From positions 1,223,561 through 1,287,560 of the forward strand of contig BCHS01000003.1 in assembly GCA_039545275.1 (NCBI GenBank): DNA of 64,000 nt. Direction: 5' to 3'. Below, piece after piece: positions 10,135-21,224 of the stretch. Positions within the stretch are counted from its first letter, which is position 1; each line of letters opens with the position of its first letter. The position numbers and the translations under genes were made by a program. A model generated the notes under the pieces. It saw only the letters and a list, made by a program, of their open reading frames with translations, did no database searches and was not told where the DNA came from. The DNA is from Pseudomicrostroma phylloplanum (taxonomy: Eukaryota > Basidiomycota > Exobasidiomycetes > Microstromatales).

Positions 10135-11566
10135 ATGGCAGCAGCCTCAGCTTCTACTTCGAGCGGGAGCTCGCTGCCTCTGACGCAGCTGTATGGCCCC
10201 GCACATTACCTCGAAGCGCCCGGAAGACCCTGGAGCGTGGAGGACTTCAAGGCGGTGGACGATCGAGTAAGAGGGGGAGCGTCCACCTCAGCTGTGCACC
10301 TCACCGCGCCTCAGGGGAACGAAGCAGATGCAAAGGCAGGCGAGCTCATCTTCTCTGGCTTTCTGGACATCACCACACTCGGAGGAGCGGGATTTGCCTC
10401 GCAGCAATGTACCGCCAGCCCGCCATTTCCCATCTCCCTTTCGCAGCAGAGACACAGCGGACTCCGGCTGCTTGTACGACCTGCCAAGGCGACGACTACT
10501 TCGACGGCTCTAGAGGAGGGACAGGGACCTGGAGGAGGCAAAGGACCTGTAAAGTCGTATCTGTTGAACTTATACCCAAAGCTGCCAGTCAAGCGACCCG
10601 ATGGCCGCAACGAGTCCAGCGTCACCTACGAACACTCCTTTCGCCTTGACCCCCGAATCTCGTCCTCGAACCAAAATGACGACGGTCAAGAGTCTTTGCT
10701 GTCTGTCGATCTGGCCTGGAAAGACTTCAAGCCCTTCTACAGAGGCAAGCCAGCAGAGGATGCTGGATCATTGGACCCCTCGGAGGTGAAGATCTGGAGC
10801 CTCATGGCGCGCTCCGACTTTGGAGCTCAGTCCGGTCCCTTTGAGCTGCAACTGCACAGTCTCTGGGCCGTAGGCAAGGAAGAAAGCAGCTCCTCTGGTT
10901 CTCGAGGAAATGAGGTGTGTGGAAGAGAGCTGGACAGTGTCTGGGAAAACGAAGAAGATCGATGGCAGCCAGCTGATATGAGCGGGTCTGCAGGGTTCGC
11001 CCTCTACCTCTTCGCGACCCTCGCTCTTGTGACCTGGACCTTGTGGGCCCTCACGCCCGACGCATGGCTCAGAGCCGTCGGAATCGATTGGTATCCTAGT
11101 CGGTGAGTCGTCCTGCCTGTTTCACTGCAACGGTCAGCTCAACGTGTTTCGCTCACCCCCTTGTCCGCTGCGCCCTGCCTTTCATCCAGAGAGTGGGCCT
11201 TCATCCTGCCTTCCTTCTCACTCGTGCTGGTCCTCTTTGCGTACGTTGTGTACCTTGCGCTCAATCTTCAGATGACGCCAGAGCTGAATGACTTACGAAC
11301 GATGACAGGTGAGTCACACTTCTCCTAGCCGCGACGGTCTCGTTCATAATGGTCGCTCCCTGCAGTGCTGACCACCCCTACTGCTTCATACAGACACGCA
11401 CGCGACTCTACTACCGGTCAAAAGGGCAGGAGACATGACTCTTGTGCAGGCCAAGGCGTACTACGAGCACGGACACCCCATGCGTGTGAGCAATATCTCT
11501 CCCGAGGAGAAGCGACGCATGTTGGGCAAGGAGATGTACGATTTGCCCCGCAAGGATAGGGAATGA
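10135..11566 (+). CDS. CIA30 domain fused to PIG-P (GPI-GlcNAc transferase subunit)
   Basis: Three exons, 10135-11102, 11190-11308 and 11394-11566, encode 419 residues. Residues ~30-245 form a complete CIA30 domain (DDRVRGGASTS near its start, DFKPFYRGKP and SLMARSDFG near its end). This fold was named for complex I assembly factor NDUFAF1. After a ~40-residue linker, residues ~280-419 match PIG-P/Gpi19: a first membrane helix (GFALYLFATLALV), the GIDWYPSREWA motif across intron 1, a second helix (ILPSFSLVLVLFAYVV) and the MTPELNDL segment. PIG-P belongs to the ER enzyme that makes GlcNAc-PI, the first GPI-anchor step. No stop or intron separates the halves. The N-terminus has almost no basic residues before the domain, which argues against mitochondrial import. 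A Met at 10978 could allow separate PIG-P initiation. Domain calls are firm; a single functional fusion protein is inferred. Confidence 0.85.
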
Positions 11567-12271
11567 TTGACAGGGGCGGCGAACCATTGATGAGGCAGTA
11601 TAGATGCCTGCTGGACGGCGGTTCTGCATGCCGAAGTGGGGAGTGAATTGGGGTAGAGGAGAGGAGGGGAGGAGAGGGAAGTCATGTCTCGGCTCATACC
11701 CATTTGGCCGTCTTACCAATCCAGAAGTCTGTCAATACCGTGCATCCAGCGACTACAGGAATGGCTGTGGTAGGTGATTGTGAATTGACCGCAAGATCAG
11801 CGCGATACCAACCTCGATACTTGGCGCAGAAGCACTTAGGTAGGCGCAACGGGGAGACAACGGGGGAAAGTTATGTGATTAGGTAAGCACACCTTGGTTC
11901 CTGGTGGGTAGAGTGAGGGTCAGGTGGGTGAAGCAAAGTCTCAGCAATTAGTCGACGGCTTCCTTCTCTGCCAAAGAGTATGTCGGGTCGGGCTCTCCAA
12001 GCGAGTAGAAAGTAGAAAGTATAAAGCCATGAATATATTTACTAGGGCGAGAAAGAGCAAATCGAGAAAAAAGCAGGTTGATGGGGCGAAAAGAGGGTAT
12101 GGGATGGGTTTGCAAAAGCAGGTGCATACGACGGATAGGATAGGAGGGCGTGGAGTAGATGCAGGAGCCAAATGCAACATGCTCGAATCCCAGCTCCATA
12201 CCCTTCACCAGCTCAAAGATAGGTGAAGCGAGCGCGAAGCCGATTGAATGAAGACGAAGGTGCGAATGAAG
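11567..12271. other. convergent intergenic region
   Basis: This is the gap between the 3' ends of the CIA30-PIG-P gene and the aquaporin gene. It has short random frames only and a slightly A-rich stretch near 12000-12110. No RNA gene or conserved frame is seen. Confidence 0.5.
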
Positions 12272-13689
12272 CTACTTGGGTGTATGGGCTGGGGTGGTGG
12301 CAGCGGAGTGCTGGTGCAGCACGTCGCGTGCGCGCGAGGACCTGGCGAATCCCTCGTGGTGCGTACCGGGTACGTTGAGACCACCCACGTCTTGTGCCTC
12401 TGCTCGCATCGATGGGGTGCCCTGGAGGGCACCACCAGTGGCTACACCAGGAGCGTTGCGCACCATGTCCAGCGACGGTGCGGGGCGAGGCGCGCTCGGC
12501 ACCTGGTTTCCGTTTGCAATCGACTGCTCCGAGTAGCCAGCATCGCCATTGGTTTGCTGGTCTCTCCTGGCTCCTTTCGTGTAATCATTCTCTGATCCCC
12601 TCGATAGTGCCTGCTCCACCAAGCCCTTCTCTGCCATTGCGGGGTCGACGAGAGAGGCTTCTCCGTTGCGGATCGCCTTGGCCATTTCCATGTCGTCGGC
12701 ATCGAATTGCTTCACTTCTTCTGACTGCCCTTGGTGGCCCGCCTTGGCGTGGAAGACGACCAATGCCTTTCCTGCGGCTCGCGTGAACAGCGTCGTGTTC
12801 ACGTCCTCTCGCCGCTTCACCTCGGCCTCGCTGAGCTCGTGATCGGCGTCCTGACCGAAGACGACCGAGGTGTAGTCAAAGGCCTTGAGCAGGAGGTAGA
12901 AGCCTACGGCCATGAGCGATCCGAAGAGGGGGCCGATCCAGTAAATCCAGTGGTACCCAGGGAAAGACACATCAACGACTGCCGGACCGAAGCTTCTTGC
13001 GGGGTTCACTCCACATCCCGTCCATGCAACACCGAACAGATGGCAGACGAGGAGGGTGAGTCCGATGCCCAAGGGTGCGAGATAGGTACTCTTGTGCTTC
13101 TCTGCGGCGAGGAAGAGGACAGAGAGGACCAACATCGCAGTGAGGAAGGCCTCGATGAAGAAGCCCTGTGCAGTATTGACACCCGCCGACAATGTAGTCG
13201 TCACAGTGTCCACTCCACCGAAGGGCGTCAGAGCTGCGACCAATCCGGCGCCTGCGATACCTCCCAGGATTTGTGAGACGAAGAGCAGGACCGCTCGGAA
13301 CCAGCTCAATCCACCGATGAGGTACAGGGCAAGAGTAATGGCAGGGTTGAATCTGTGAGGCGAGGCGAGGCGAGTCGAGTGCAGAACGTCAGTTCCTATC
13401 CCGCCCTAGCTAAAGTGCCTACTTCCGAGCTCTTCCATATGAAGTCCCAGCTTACTCACAGTCCTCCTGTCACTCTATAGAAGACCCAAGCTTGAGAAAG
13501 AAGACTGAGACCGAAACTGACGGCAATGTACATGATGGTCTGGTTCCCCAGCGCCGAGGTAACCGTGTCCGTCTGGGCCGCGGTCTCGGTATACTGTGCG
13601 GTCTTGGCTCCTCCCAGGGCAAGGAAGAGGAACAAGGTAGTCCCCACGAATTCACCGAGAGCGGCAATGAGATCCTGCTTGATACCCAT
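12272..13689 (-). CDS. aquaporin (MIP family) with long C-terminal tail
   Basis: Two exons, 13689-13460 and 13352-12272, encode 436 residues. The MIP core covers roughly residues 10-250 with six hydrophobic segments. Both pore loops are intact: FNPA at ~78-81, created exactly at the splice junction, and GVNPARSFGPA with NPA at ~193-195. The sequence around the second NPA (GCGVNPARSFGP) resembles orthodox fungal aquaporins (AQY type) more than aquaglyceroporins, whose second loop usually carries an Asp after the Arg. It should form a water channel in the plasma or an internal membrane. After the last helix about 185 residues of polar, probably disordered sequence follow. This cytosolic tail is much longer than usual. 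The 107 bp intron begins GTGAGT. Substrate choice is inferred. Confidence 0.92.
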
Positions 13690-14148
13690 GGCGAGAGAGA
13701 TGGGATAGGTCGAAAGAGAGATACAAAAAGGTCACGGAGGCGGACTTGAGGAAGGTCCTGGATCCAAAGATCCTTATGTGACCGGAAAAGGTATGGTAGG
13801 CAAGGAGGAAGATGAGGTAGGAAAATGCAGAAGTGGATGAAGAGGAGGTGGTTGGACTAGCAGAACGGGAAAGCGAATGTGTATGCAGGGCTTGCAACGG
13901 TCGTCGTCATTGACTTTGTAATGCTTCTCCCCTCCCCCTGGGCCGTCGTCCTCTTCTCCTTGCCTGCTGCCGCTCGAGAGCAAACCCCACTTCTCCTCCT
14001 CGCCTGGCCTCGGCTCGAATGCAAGGTGCTGCCCGATTTTTCGAGTTCAGACGGCAGAGACCATCGCGAGGTGAAAGCCTCCCAGTGGAGTTGTGCATAC
14101 AGCGAGGCCGGCGGGGCAGGCGATCGAGCAGGGGGGCTTGGCCCCTTG

Positions 14149-14179
<31 letters not shown>

Positions 14180-15176
14180 CCTGCTCACTCAGACGTGCAG
14201 ACCTCGCTTCTCCACTTCTTGATCCTCCCCTTGGATAAAAAAAAAGGTCGCCTCGGCTCGTTGAAACGATGCTGATGGCTGCCTGTCTGGTGCCGCTTCG
14301 TGTCGCGGAGTTCGAGCGCCCCTCCCCCCCTCCTCCCGATACCACCGTAACTCTGCATATCCACCGCGCTTCTGCCTATAGAGTGGCGCAGAGACCGGGT
14401 TTGATCGAAGGGCGAGGCTTCACCCAGACGGAGGACACAGAGGGCAAGGCGGAGAGGACCCTTGAGCGGAGGCAAGAGGTGGGAACAGCAGCAGTGACGA
14501 TTGGCTGCATTACCCACTCCGCACCTCGCCACTACTTTGGCGAAGTTGCCGGCCGGCAATGTGCGATACAGCAGATGCCGAGGCGTACTGCCTGGTCCTA
14601 CCTTCCTAGAAAGGCTAGAACTGCCATGCGCTGCCTGTCTGGCCTTCCAAGGCTTGCTACGAAGGGAAAGTTCAAATGCCTCTTTCGTCAGGGTGGGCCC
14701 TGGGGGCAGGGAATAGGAAAGGGGCCACACCAGAAGAAGAGAAGAGTCAGGGCCAGGCCTGTCAGGAATACCGCGTCATGACATCATACCCTGCGTTCCT
14801 GCATTGTACTCCGCATGGCATCGTGCACGGTTCATGCGTCCTCGTCACTTCCCGCGTCTCGCCTTTCAGCGCCGCTGCATCGTCTCTCCCATGAAGATAG
14901 GCTCGGTGGGGACAATGTTCACGGAAGGGTCCACGCAAGGCCCCTTGCAACGATTAGCCTCTTGCACACACCTAGCACCTTGTCTCAAACATTCTCAATG
15001 GCCCGCAACGGAATCTAGTCTAGTGAACAAGACCTGCATCCGATATGAGCCATTCGATGGAAGGCCTGAACTGGCGAGGACAGAGTGAACCGCTGAATAT
15101 GATGAAAAGGTAATGGGGACTCGAGAGGAGAGCCAACGTAAAGCGAAAACGTCCATCATGCCCCACAAGTCACCTT
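13690..15176. other. intergenic region upstream of aquaporin
   Basis: 1.5 kb lie between the aquaporin start and the OSBP stop. Several open frames of 100-180 codons exist on both strands, but they have no recognisable domain, overlap each other and look compositional. A GCAA microsatellite lies at 14151-14178. The stretch next to 13690 probably holds the aquaporin promoter. Nothing else is supported. Confidence 0.5.
14149..14179. repeat. (AAGC)n microsatellite
   Basis: Seven tandem copies of the tetranucleotide aagc run from 14151 to 14178 in an intergenic region. Confidence 0.95.
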
Positions 15177-16784
15177 TCAGTGAACGCGAGGCTTGCGTCG
15201 GTAGGCCTCTTGGTGCTCCGGGGAGCCCTTGAATTTGGCAGTGAGAGCGGCATCTAGACAGGTGATAGAGAAGCGTGGGGAATACAGCAATCAGTGCTCC
15301 GCTCTCCCTAGAACTCTTGCCCCTCACTGCCTTCACGTGCACAGTTTTGACTCACATTCCTGGTCATCTGCGATGTAGACAAAGTGCTCCAGCTGATGTG
15401 GCTTCGACGAAGCTTGCTCGTCCTTTCTCTTCTGCCTTTGGTCGTTCTCGATGCGGGTCTTCTCCTTGCTGGCTGTGTCGTAGTCGCCGCTTCGGATTCC
15501 TTGGGCAACCTTGCTCCACAGCTTTCGGCTCTCCCTCTCGCCTTGCTCCTCAAGCGGCTTGACCTCGACCTCACGACGATGGGCGCTAGCATCGCAGAAG
15601 ACGGAGTTGGAAGAACCACTGGTCGACTTGCCCTTGAACTTTGAGACTCCAGACCATTCACCTTCTACTGTGTAGAGCGCGGAAGTAGGCTGAGAGGAGG
15701 GTGAAACGGTGGCCTTGAATGTGTGGCTCTTGCCCGAGAAGTAGCCCTTGCCGGAGTAGTTGATGGTGGCTAGGTAACCCGTACTACTGCAGATATGACT
15801 TGTACCAGTAAGCTCGAGGTAAGGTGAGCCTGTTGAAACGCATAGATCGGAGTTAAAAGGCTTCGGTCAATACAGGAAGACTCGATGAGCCCATACTTTG
15901 TTGCCAATTCCGAATACTCACCATACCACAGTCCTTCGATGACCAGATTCGGCAACGTGATGAGGTACAAATCCTCGGCTCCAGACGAATTAGCTACCCT
16001 CAGAGTAGCATGTCCCACCTGCTTCACGTTGATGGAGCGCCCCGAGAAGGCCGTCTTCTGGCCGGAATGTCCCTCTAGAGTAACACCGGCCTTGGCATTG
16101 TGGATCCAATATGCAGTGACCGGTGGGTGGTGAGACACCTGCTCCGCAATGAGCTCAGTCTCACCACTGCCGTCTTTATCAGACCATTTTCCGATGAATT
16201 GCTCGCCGAGCACAGGATTGAGAGGCTTCTTCTCACTACCACTCTTCTCGTTCCTGGCAGTGTACTGTCCCTTCAGCGTCCCGACGAACCAGCGAAGAAC
16301 ATTCACTGAATGAGACAGAGGGACAGAGCACGAGCAGAATGACATAGTCAGCGTGGGGAGGCTCAATATTGCGCTCACGTTCACTCACCCATCCGCTCAA
16401 CATCATCCTGTCCTTGGCTGCAAGCCGCAAAGAGATCCGGATTCTCTCCCCAGTAGCTCTACAAGACAGGAGTACGAGACGCAGTAGAGACGTGAGCTCT
16501 TCATCCGCAGAGTGAAGCAGCCGGCCATTCATCCGTCCCGATTGTACTCACAGGGTACTCAGTCAGCGAGGTAGGGCTCAGGATAAAGCTGGGAGCAGTC
16601 ATGGCAGACAGATCTCCAGAAAAGTTGGCGATCGACTCTGCAAGCCAGGTACGAGGATGTTTGTCAGTCCACATGAGCGAGTCGAGCCGTCCCACCCCTG
16701 CCGTCTGTTGTACGCACTCAAGAATTGACCCCATCCTTGCTTTTGCCCCTCGGGCACACCGGCCATCTCTTTCTCTTCAGCCAT
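15177..16784 (-). CDS. short oxysterol-binding protein, Kes1/Osh4 type
   Basis: Six exons (16784-16718, 16637-16552, 16458-16389, 16305-15922, 15829-15356, 15253-15177) encode 385 residues. The protein is a bare OSBP-related lipid-binding domain with no PH or ankyrin part, like yeast Osh4/Kes1, a cytosolic carrier that exchanges sterol and PI4P between membranes. The family signature EQVSHHPPVTA is intact, preceded by NPVLGEQFIGKW. The N-terminal lid region WGQFLKSIANFSGDLSAMTAPSF appears only when intron 1 (donor GTGCGT) is removed; its last Ser-Phe pair leads into the typical ILSPTSLTEYPSYW. The C-terminal part has the usual charged helix (KTRIENDQRQKRKDE) and ends YRRKPRVH. All introns are GT-AG and frame-preserving. 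Assignment is firm; the exact ligand is family knowledge. Confidence 0.94.
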
Positions 16785-17331
16785 CTTGCGTTGAAATGCA
16801 GTTGAGCTCTAAAGTCTAGGAATGTGGTACCAGAAGCAGAACGATTGATAATGATCTGTGTACGAGTTGCCAAGCCGGAGGAACAGATGCGAGACGGAAG
16901 GGAATGGTGTGATGGTAGAGAATCAAGAAGCAAGAAGTGGTCGCGGACGATGGTGCGCCCTGTGGAGTCTGTGGTCGGGGCCCCCTCGCGCAGGAGACAC
17001 GTTGTGCGGAAAGACACGGCTGCAGGCGTGCGGACGTGCAGGCGTGGGGTGCGGATGAAGGGGCTGATGAAAGCCTGGCGTCACCTGTCAGCTAGTCAAG
17101 GCGAGGCCCCTATCGCTTGGGCGCAGAGTACCCAATGCTGTCCGTTGTGACGGATAGGAGCGAAACTCAGAGCTGCTTATGGCCCAAATATAGCAGAAGG
17201 GGCGGCAAGGCAAGTCTTGCTGTGCTCGCGCGGCTGCAATGGCATGGCCACCACAGCATGACCTGATACTTGACGCACAGCATCTCCGATGTACACATAA
17301 GTAAATACATTGCAAGCTCTTTCCGCGAGAA
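16785..17331. other. intergenic region
   Basis: 547 bp lie between the OSBP start codon and the stop of the next minus-strand gene. It should contain the OSBP promoter. No conserved reading frame or repeat is seen. Confidence 0.5.
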
Positions 17332-18541
17332 TTATAAACGCCTCCTATCAGCTACAACTTCAGATCTATACTTCGGTAGCTGAGCAGACGAAGCCAACGC
17401 AGGCCCGCTAATCCTGGTGTCGAACGTCTCCTCTATGAACAATATGGCTACCCGACCATCCTGTGAGATGCCATGGTTGATACCTGTCAAATGGAAGGAG
17501 AAGCAGAAGCTAGCGTCAGGCCCTTGCCAAGGCGGAGCGCTCCTGGGCTGAAGCATGTACTCACCGTCCGAGCCAGGCGCTAGAAGGTCGTTGGCCCACT
17601 CTACTGATGCTTGCCAGCATCGCCCGGCCCAACAGCTCGGCCGAAGTGCTTGGCCCACCATCAAATCGCGCCCAACATTGTATCCATCGTGGTCGATCGT
17701 GTGGCTGAAGCGAAGACTCTGACGGATCCAGGATATGCAGCGCCAGGTGTCAGTGGACGTGCTCGCTGGTCGGCGATGACTACTCCTCACTCAAACTGCT
17801 CGTGCTGCTCACCTTCTCCTTCGAAACTGCCAGGAACCAAGCGCCCGTGTCCGCTGCTGAACCATTCTGCTGCCAAGCTGTGACACATTGATAGACGAGA
17901 AAAGCCATTAGCTGCCGAAACGCTCGCTTCGCTTCGACGCAAGTCATTGACATACCTCTAAAATGGTTTCCTCCAGTGAAGCTCTCTACACATGTGCCTA
18001 TCCAATCTCCAGGATCAGCCCCCACCAAGACCTCTCTCAGCTCAAAGAGCTCATTCTCCCATCCTTTGCCGTCACCAAGGTTAGCTTGCTGGTAGCCTCC
18101 TCTGTGCTGCCGTAAGCACTCAAATGAGAAGCCGATCGACCTAGCATAGTCCAGGAAGCCTTCCTCGGTGAGGATAAAGGCGTCGCTTTGACCCGACACG
18201 ATGAGATTGATCGGCTCAAAGAGACCTTCAGAAGCGAGCTGTGAGCCATGGGAAGACATACAGAACGTCAATGAGGTGGTCCCTGATGCTGCGATGCTGT
18301 GGGCATTACTCACTGCCAGCATACTACCGCCTCCGGCTCGAGGCGAGAGCCAACCATCCCGCTCAAGGGCTACTCCAGGCTTCAGCGACGTCTCCGCAAG
18401 CTTCCAATATGACAGTATGGCCGTTAGAGCGGCTGCTGGTACGGAAGACGTTGCTGCAACACTGGCGCCCGCATTCAACGCTCCAGTATACCACAGTAGG
18501 CAGCCTGCGAGGCATGCTGTGGCGAACATGAGTTGCCTCAT
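17332..18541 (-). CDS. predicted secreted protein of unknown family
   Basis: I do not recognise this family. Five exons (18541-18314, 18238-17956, 17877-17813, 17718-17565, 17483-17332) join to 293 residues. The N-terminus (MRQLMFATACLAGCLLWYTG) looks like a signal peptide. The mature part carries scattered cysteines (FECLRQ, GTCVES, SCWAGRCW), short motifs such as TGGNHFRAW and DHDGYNVGRD, and no later membrane helix or GPI-like tail. All four introns are GT-AG with usual fungal sizes, and removing them keeps one frame throughout, which supports a real expressed gene. The first intron (75 bp) is a multiple of three without a stop, so its retention would add 25 residues after residue 76. A secreted enzyme or host-interaction protein is possible, but nothing in the sequence decides this. 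Confidence 0.72.
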
Positions 18542-19106
18542 CGCCTATTGATGATCGGGGAAGCAGCGTACGATCGTCTCAAGTCATGGGGGGTCTCGGC
18601 GCTTAGTGGCAATGTCGTTTGTAGCTCAAGCGTCCGGAGAATTTGCGTTGAGGGGGTCAAATCCACGGATGGGGCTCGCGAGTGTGGAGAAGAGCAAGTT
18701 GTGAGCATCGGAAGGAGGGAGAGGCGGTTGTCAACCCCCCCGAAGTGGGGTCGGAACGGAAGCGGGACAAAGGCGCCTTCCCCCCCGGCCCCGGTCCCGG
18801 CCCCACCTCGGGCACAGCACTCGGCGGTGCGGAAGGTGAAGTGGAACGTGCAGGACATTGTAGCTATTTGTGGCTATTAGTGCTCACCTGGGCTTCCGCA
18901 AACAAGAGGCACACGCTCGGCAGAGCACACGCCCACGCCGCGGCACACACACACACACAAACACACACACAGAGGACAAGGCACTGTGATGGATCACTGG
19001 CGTGTAGACCCAATGGCTGGGGTCATCCCCCTTGACCCCTCCTCACCATCATTCTGCACCTCCCACACCTACACTTGCCTGGATAGCGGGCAACCTCACC
19101 GTCGCC
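18542..19106. other. divergent intergenic region
   Basis: This upstream region is shared by the unknown secreted protein gene (-) and the GT69 gene (+). It contains a C-rich stretch near 18775-18800 and a CA microsatellite at 18944-18970. No other frame is supported. Confidence 0.5.
18944..18970. repeat. (CA)n microsatellite
   Basis: This is a run of ca dinucleotides interrupted by one aa step, in the leader region of the GT69 glycosyltransferase gene. Confidence 0.95.
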
Positions 19107-20789
19107 ATGTCTGCAAAGGAGGGCATGACCTCGTATGACTTCTGGAAGTCTTCTACGGGTAGCCATGATGACAGTCACGAAGACGAGACGAGCATGCCCA
19201 TGCTCTCAGGTCACGACCACGGAGATGAGGAAGCCTACTGCTCCGTTCAGAGGGTCACGAGGCTGTTTAGCGGCTGGAACCTGGTGCAGGTGTGCTTCTT
19301 GGCGGCAGTTGCCTCCATTCCTCTACACGTCTATTTCCAGGTGTGCTCGCCCCTGTTGGGCTTCCTCACCTACTCCGTCATTGCTCTACCATTTTCGGTC
19401 CTGGTGTATCTCACCTCGCCCGCCAAAGGATACTCGTTGTCTCTGTCAAGGCCGGAGCCCAGCTCGAGCCCCAGCTACTCTCCAGCTCCTTCAGCATCAT
19501 GGCCCTGGTCACGTTCCCCCGTAGCCTCCTGTTCGATTCCTGCCCTCATTTACCTCCTAGGCTCCGCCTGGTCTCTGTGCGTCTGGGCTTTTATTCTAGG
19601 CACCGCCCTCTTCCGAGGTTTCCAAGTCGGCGTCAACACCTTCAGCTCCAGCTCCGCGCCAGCCACTTTGTCGATTGCCGAGGTAGGCGCGAGCAGCTCG
19701 GACCACTCGGTTTTCTTCGCGGTGAACCTGTACAACTCGGCCGAGATGCTGCCTGCCTTTTCCAAGTCACTCAAGGAACTCTGTTCCTCTCTCGGGCATC
19801 GCAACGTCTTTGTCTCAATCTACGAGTCCAATTCCTCCGACGATACCTGTCAGCGTCTGCAGATCCTTGGCGAGGAGCTCCAAGCGCTCGGGATTCCCCA
19901 GTCTGTGCGATGCGGGAAGCACTCCGTCAGGCACGGCAAGGTGGCTGGAGTAATTTCCAGCTATTCCCGCATCGAATACCTAGCTTCGGTCAGGAATCAA
20001 GCGCTAGCACCCCTCGATGACCTCCACTCCCTCGGTCCAGGCGTAGGGCCCTTCTCTCACGTCGCCTGGCTCAACGACATCTTCTTTGACCCAGTCGATG
20101 TCATCACATTGTTAAATACACACGGCGGCGACTTTGACCAGGTCTGTGCGATCGACACGGTGCCGATGGGCTTCTACGACACCTGGGTCACCCGCGACAT
20201 CAACGAGGCACGTCTGAAACCCCTATGGCCTTACTTCTCTAGTGCAGAGGACGTGGCTTCGATGAGGGTGGAAGAACCCATCCTGGTGAACAGCTGCTGG
20301 AACGGTCTCACCATCTTCGACGCTTCTTGGTTCACCTCGCACTCCCGTCGACCCCTCTTGCTACAAGAGACTACCCAGGCGGAAGCGCTAGCCACGCACA
20401 ACTTGAGCCTCCCACTGCGCTTCCGTGCCTCGCCAGCTCCGCATTGTCTAACATCCGAGTGTCTCCTCACCTCGTACGACCAACATCTCCTCTCAGCTCC
20501 ACATCGCCCCCGTATCTACATCAACCCACAAGTGCTAGTAAGCTACGACGCACACACCTTTGCGCTCTACCACGTCTGGAGTCGATGGCGGATCTCGAGA
20601 GTGTGGCTCTTTGTCTGGCAGGACGTCATCTCTACCCGTCTGTTCTGGAGAGTGACGGACTGGGGAAGGAAGCTGCCAAAGTGCGCTGAGGAGCTGCATG
20701 CTGGATGGGCCAAGCTGGACGCGCCGCTGCGGCCCTTGGCGCCCGTGGCTGTCGTCGACAGCGGGAACAGAACACAGACGACTGTATAG
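19107..20789 (+). CDS. GT69 family alpha-mannosyltransferase-like protein (Cap59/Cmt1 type)
   Basis: A single exon of 560 residues. The family was defined by Cryptococcus Cap59 and Cmt1, type II membrane glycosyltransferases of the secretory pathway; Cmt1 is an alpha-1,3-mannosyltransferase. The N-terminus has a short acidic cytosolic part, then hydrophobic segments near residues 75-130 and 150-190. The lumenal catalytic part starts near 210. It shows the family blocks FFAVNLYNSAEMLP, VFVSIYESNSSDDT, EYLASVRNQAL, HVAWLNDIFFDP (the acidic pair expected to bind the nucleotide-sugar metal), CAIDTVPMGFYDTWVTRD and EPILVNSCWNGLTIFD. The start was set at the ATG in cgccATGtc; no upstream in-frame ATG exists in the open frame. 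The acceptor and linkage made here are unknown, and a role in cell-wall or secreted glycan synthesis is inferred. Confidence 0.9.
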   Translation: MSAKEGMTSYDFWKSSTGSHDDSHEDETSMPMLSGHDHGDEEAYCSVQRVTRLFSGWNLVQVCFLAAVASIPLHVYFQVCSPLLGFLTYSVIALPFSVLVYLTSPAKGYSLSLSRPEPSSSPSYSPAPSASWPWSRSPVASCSIPALIYLLGSAWSLCVWAFILGTALFRGFQVGVNTFSSSSAPATLSIAEVGASSSDHSVFFAVNLYNSAEMLPAFSKSLKELCSSLGHRNVFVSIYESNSSDDTCQRLQILGEELQALGIPQSVRCGKHSVRHGKVAGVISSYSRIEYLASVRNQALAPLDDLHSLGPGVGPFSHVAWLNDIFFDPVDVITLLNTHGGDFDQVCAIDTVPMGFYDTWVTRDINEARLKPLWPYFSSAEDVASMRVEEPILVNSCWNGLTIFDASWFTSHSRRPLLLQETTQAEALATHNLSLPLRFRASPAPHCLTSECLLTSYDQHLLSAPHRPRIYINPQVLVSYDAHTFALYHVWSRWRISRVWLFVWQDVISTRLFWRVTDWGRKLPKCAEELHAGWAKLDAPLRPLAPVAVVDSGNRTQTTV

Positions 20790-21224
20790 GACACACAGTC
20801 AGGACCTCCCCCTCTTCTTTCCTTCTTCTTCTTCTTCTCCTTCTTCTTTTTTGCTGTACATAGCTTACCGTGCTCATTCGTCACCTTTGGATACCCTGCT
20901 CTTTCCGTGCCTCCTTCTTTGTTATAGCAGTCTTGTCAATATGTCCCTGTCACCGCCTCTAAGCCTTGTCTCGACAGGGGGTGGTGCTGGCACTATGACC
21001 CTCAACTCCCACGGAATGAGCAGACTGTGTTGGGAGGGTGTCAGCGAGTTGGTCCGTCGTACGAGAAGGCCTCACATCGCTAAGATCTCTGGCCTGTTGA
21101 AATTTCGTTTTGGCGGATGGGGCGAATATATGAGCGATTGGCATTGCACGCACAGATCTAATATAACAGTACGGCAGAGGATGTTCCAAGTATAGAGCTG
21201 TCGCATTCAGCCCTCGACACGACA
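20790..21224. other. convergent intergenic region with pyrimidine tract
   Basis: 435 bp lie between two gene 3' ends. A CTT-rich pyrimidine tract occupies about 20804-20852 just after the GT69 stop. No gene is seen. Confidence 0.5.

Noticed and set aside
14185..14781. Overlapping frames of 170-181 codons on both strands
   Set aside because: They have no conserved motif and the same DNA is open on both strands, as expected for GC-rich sequence.
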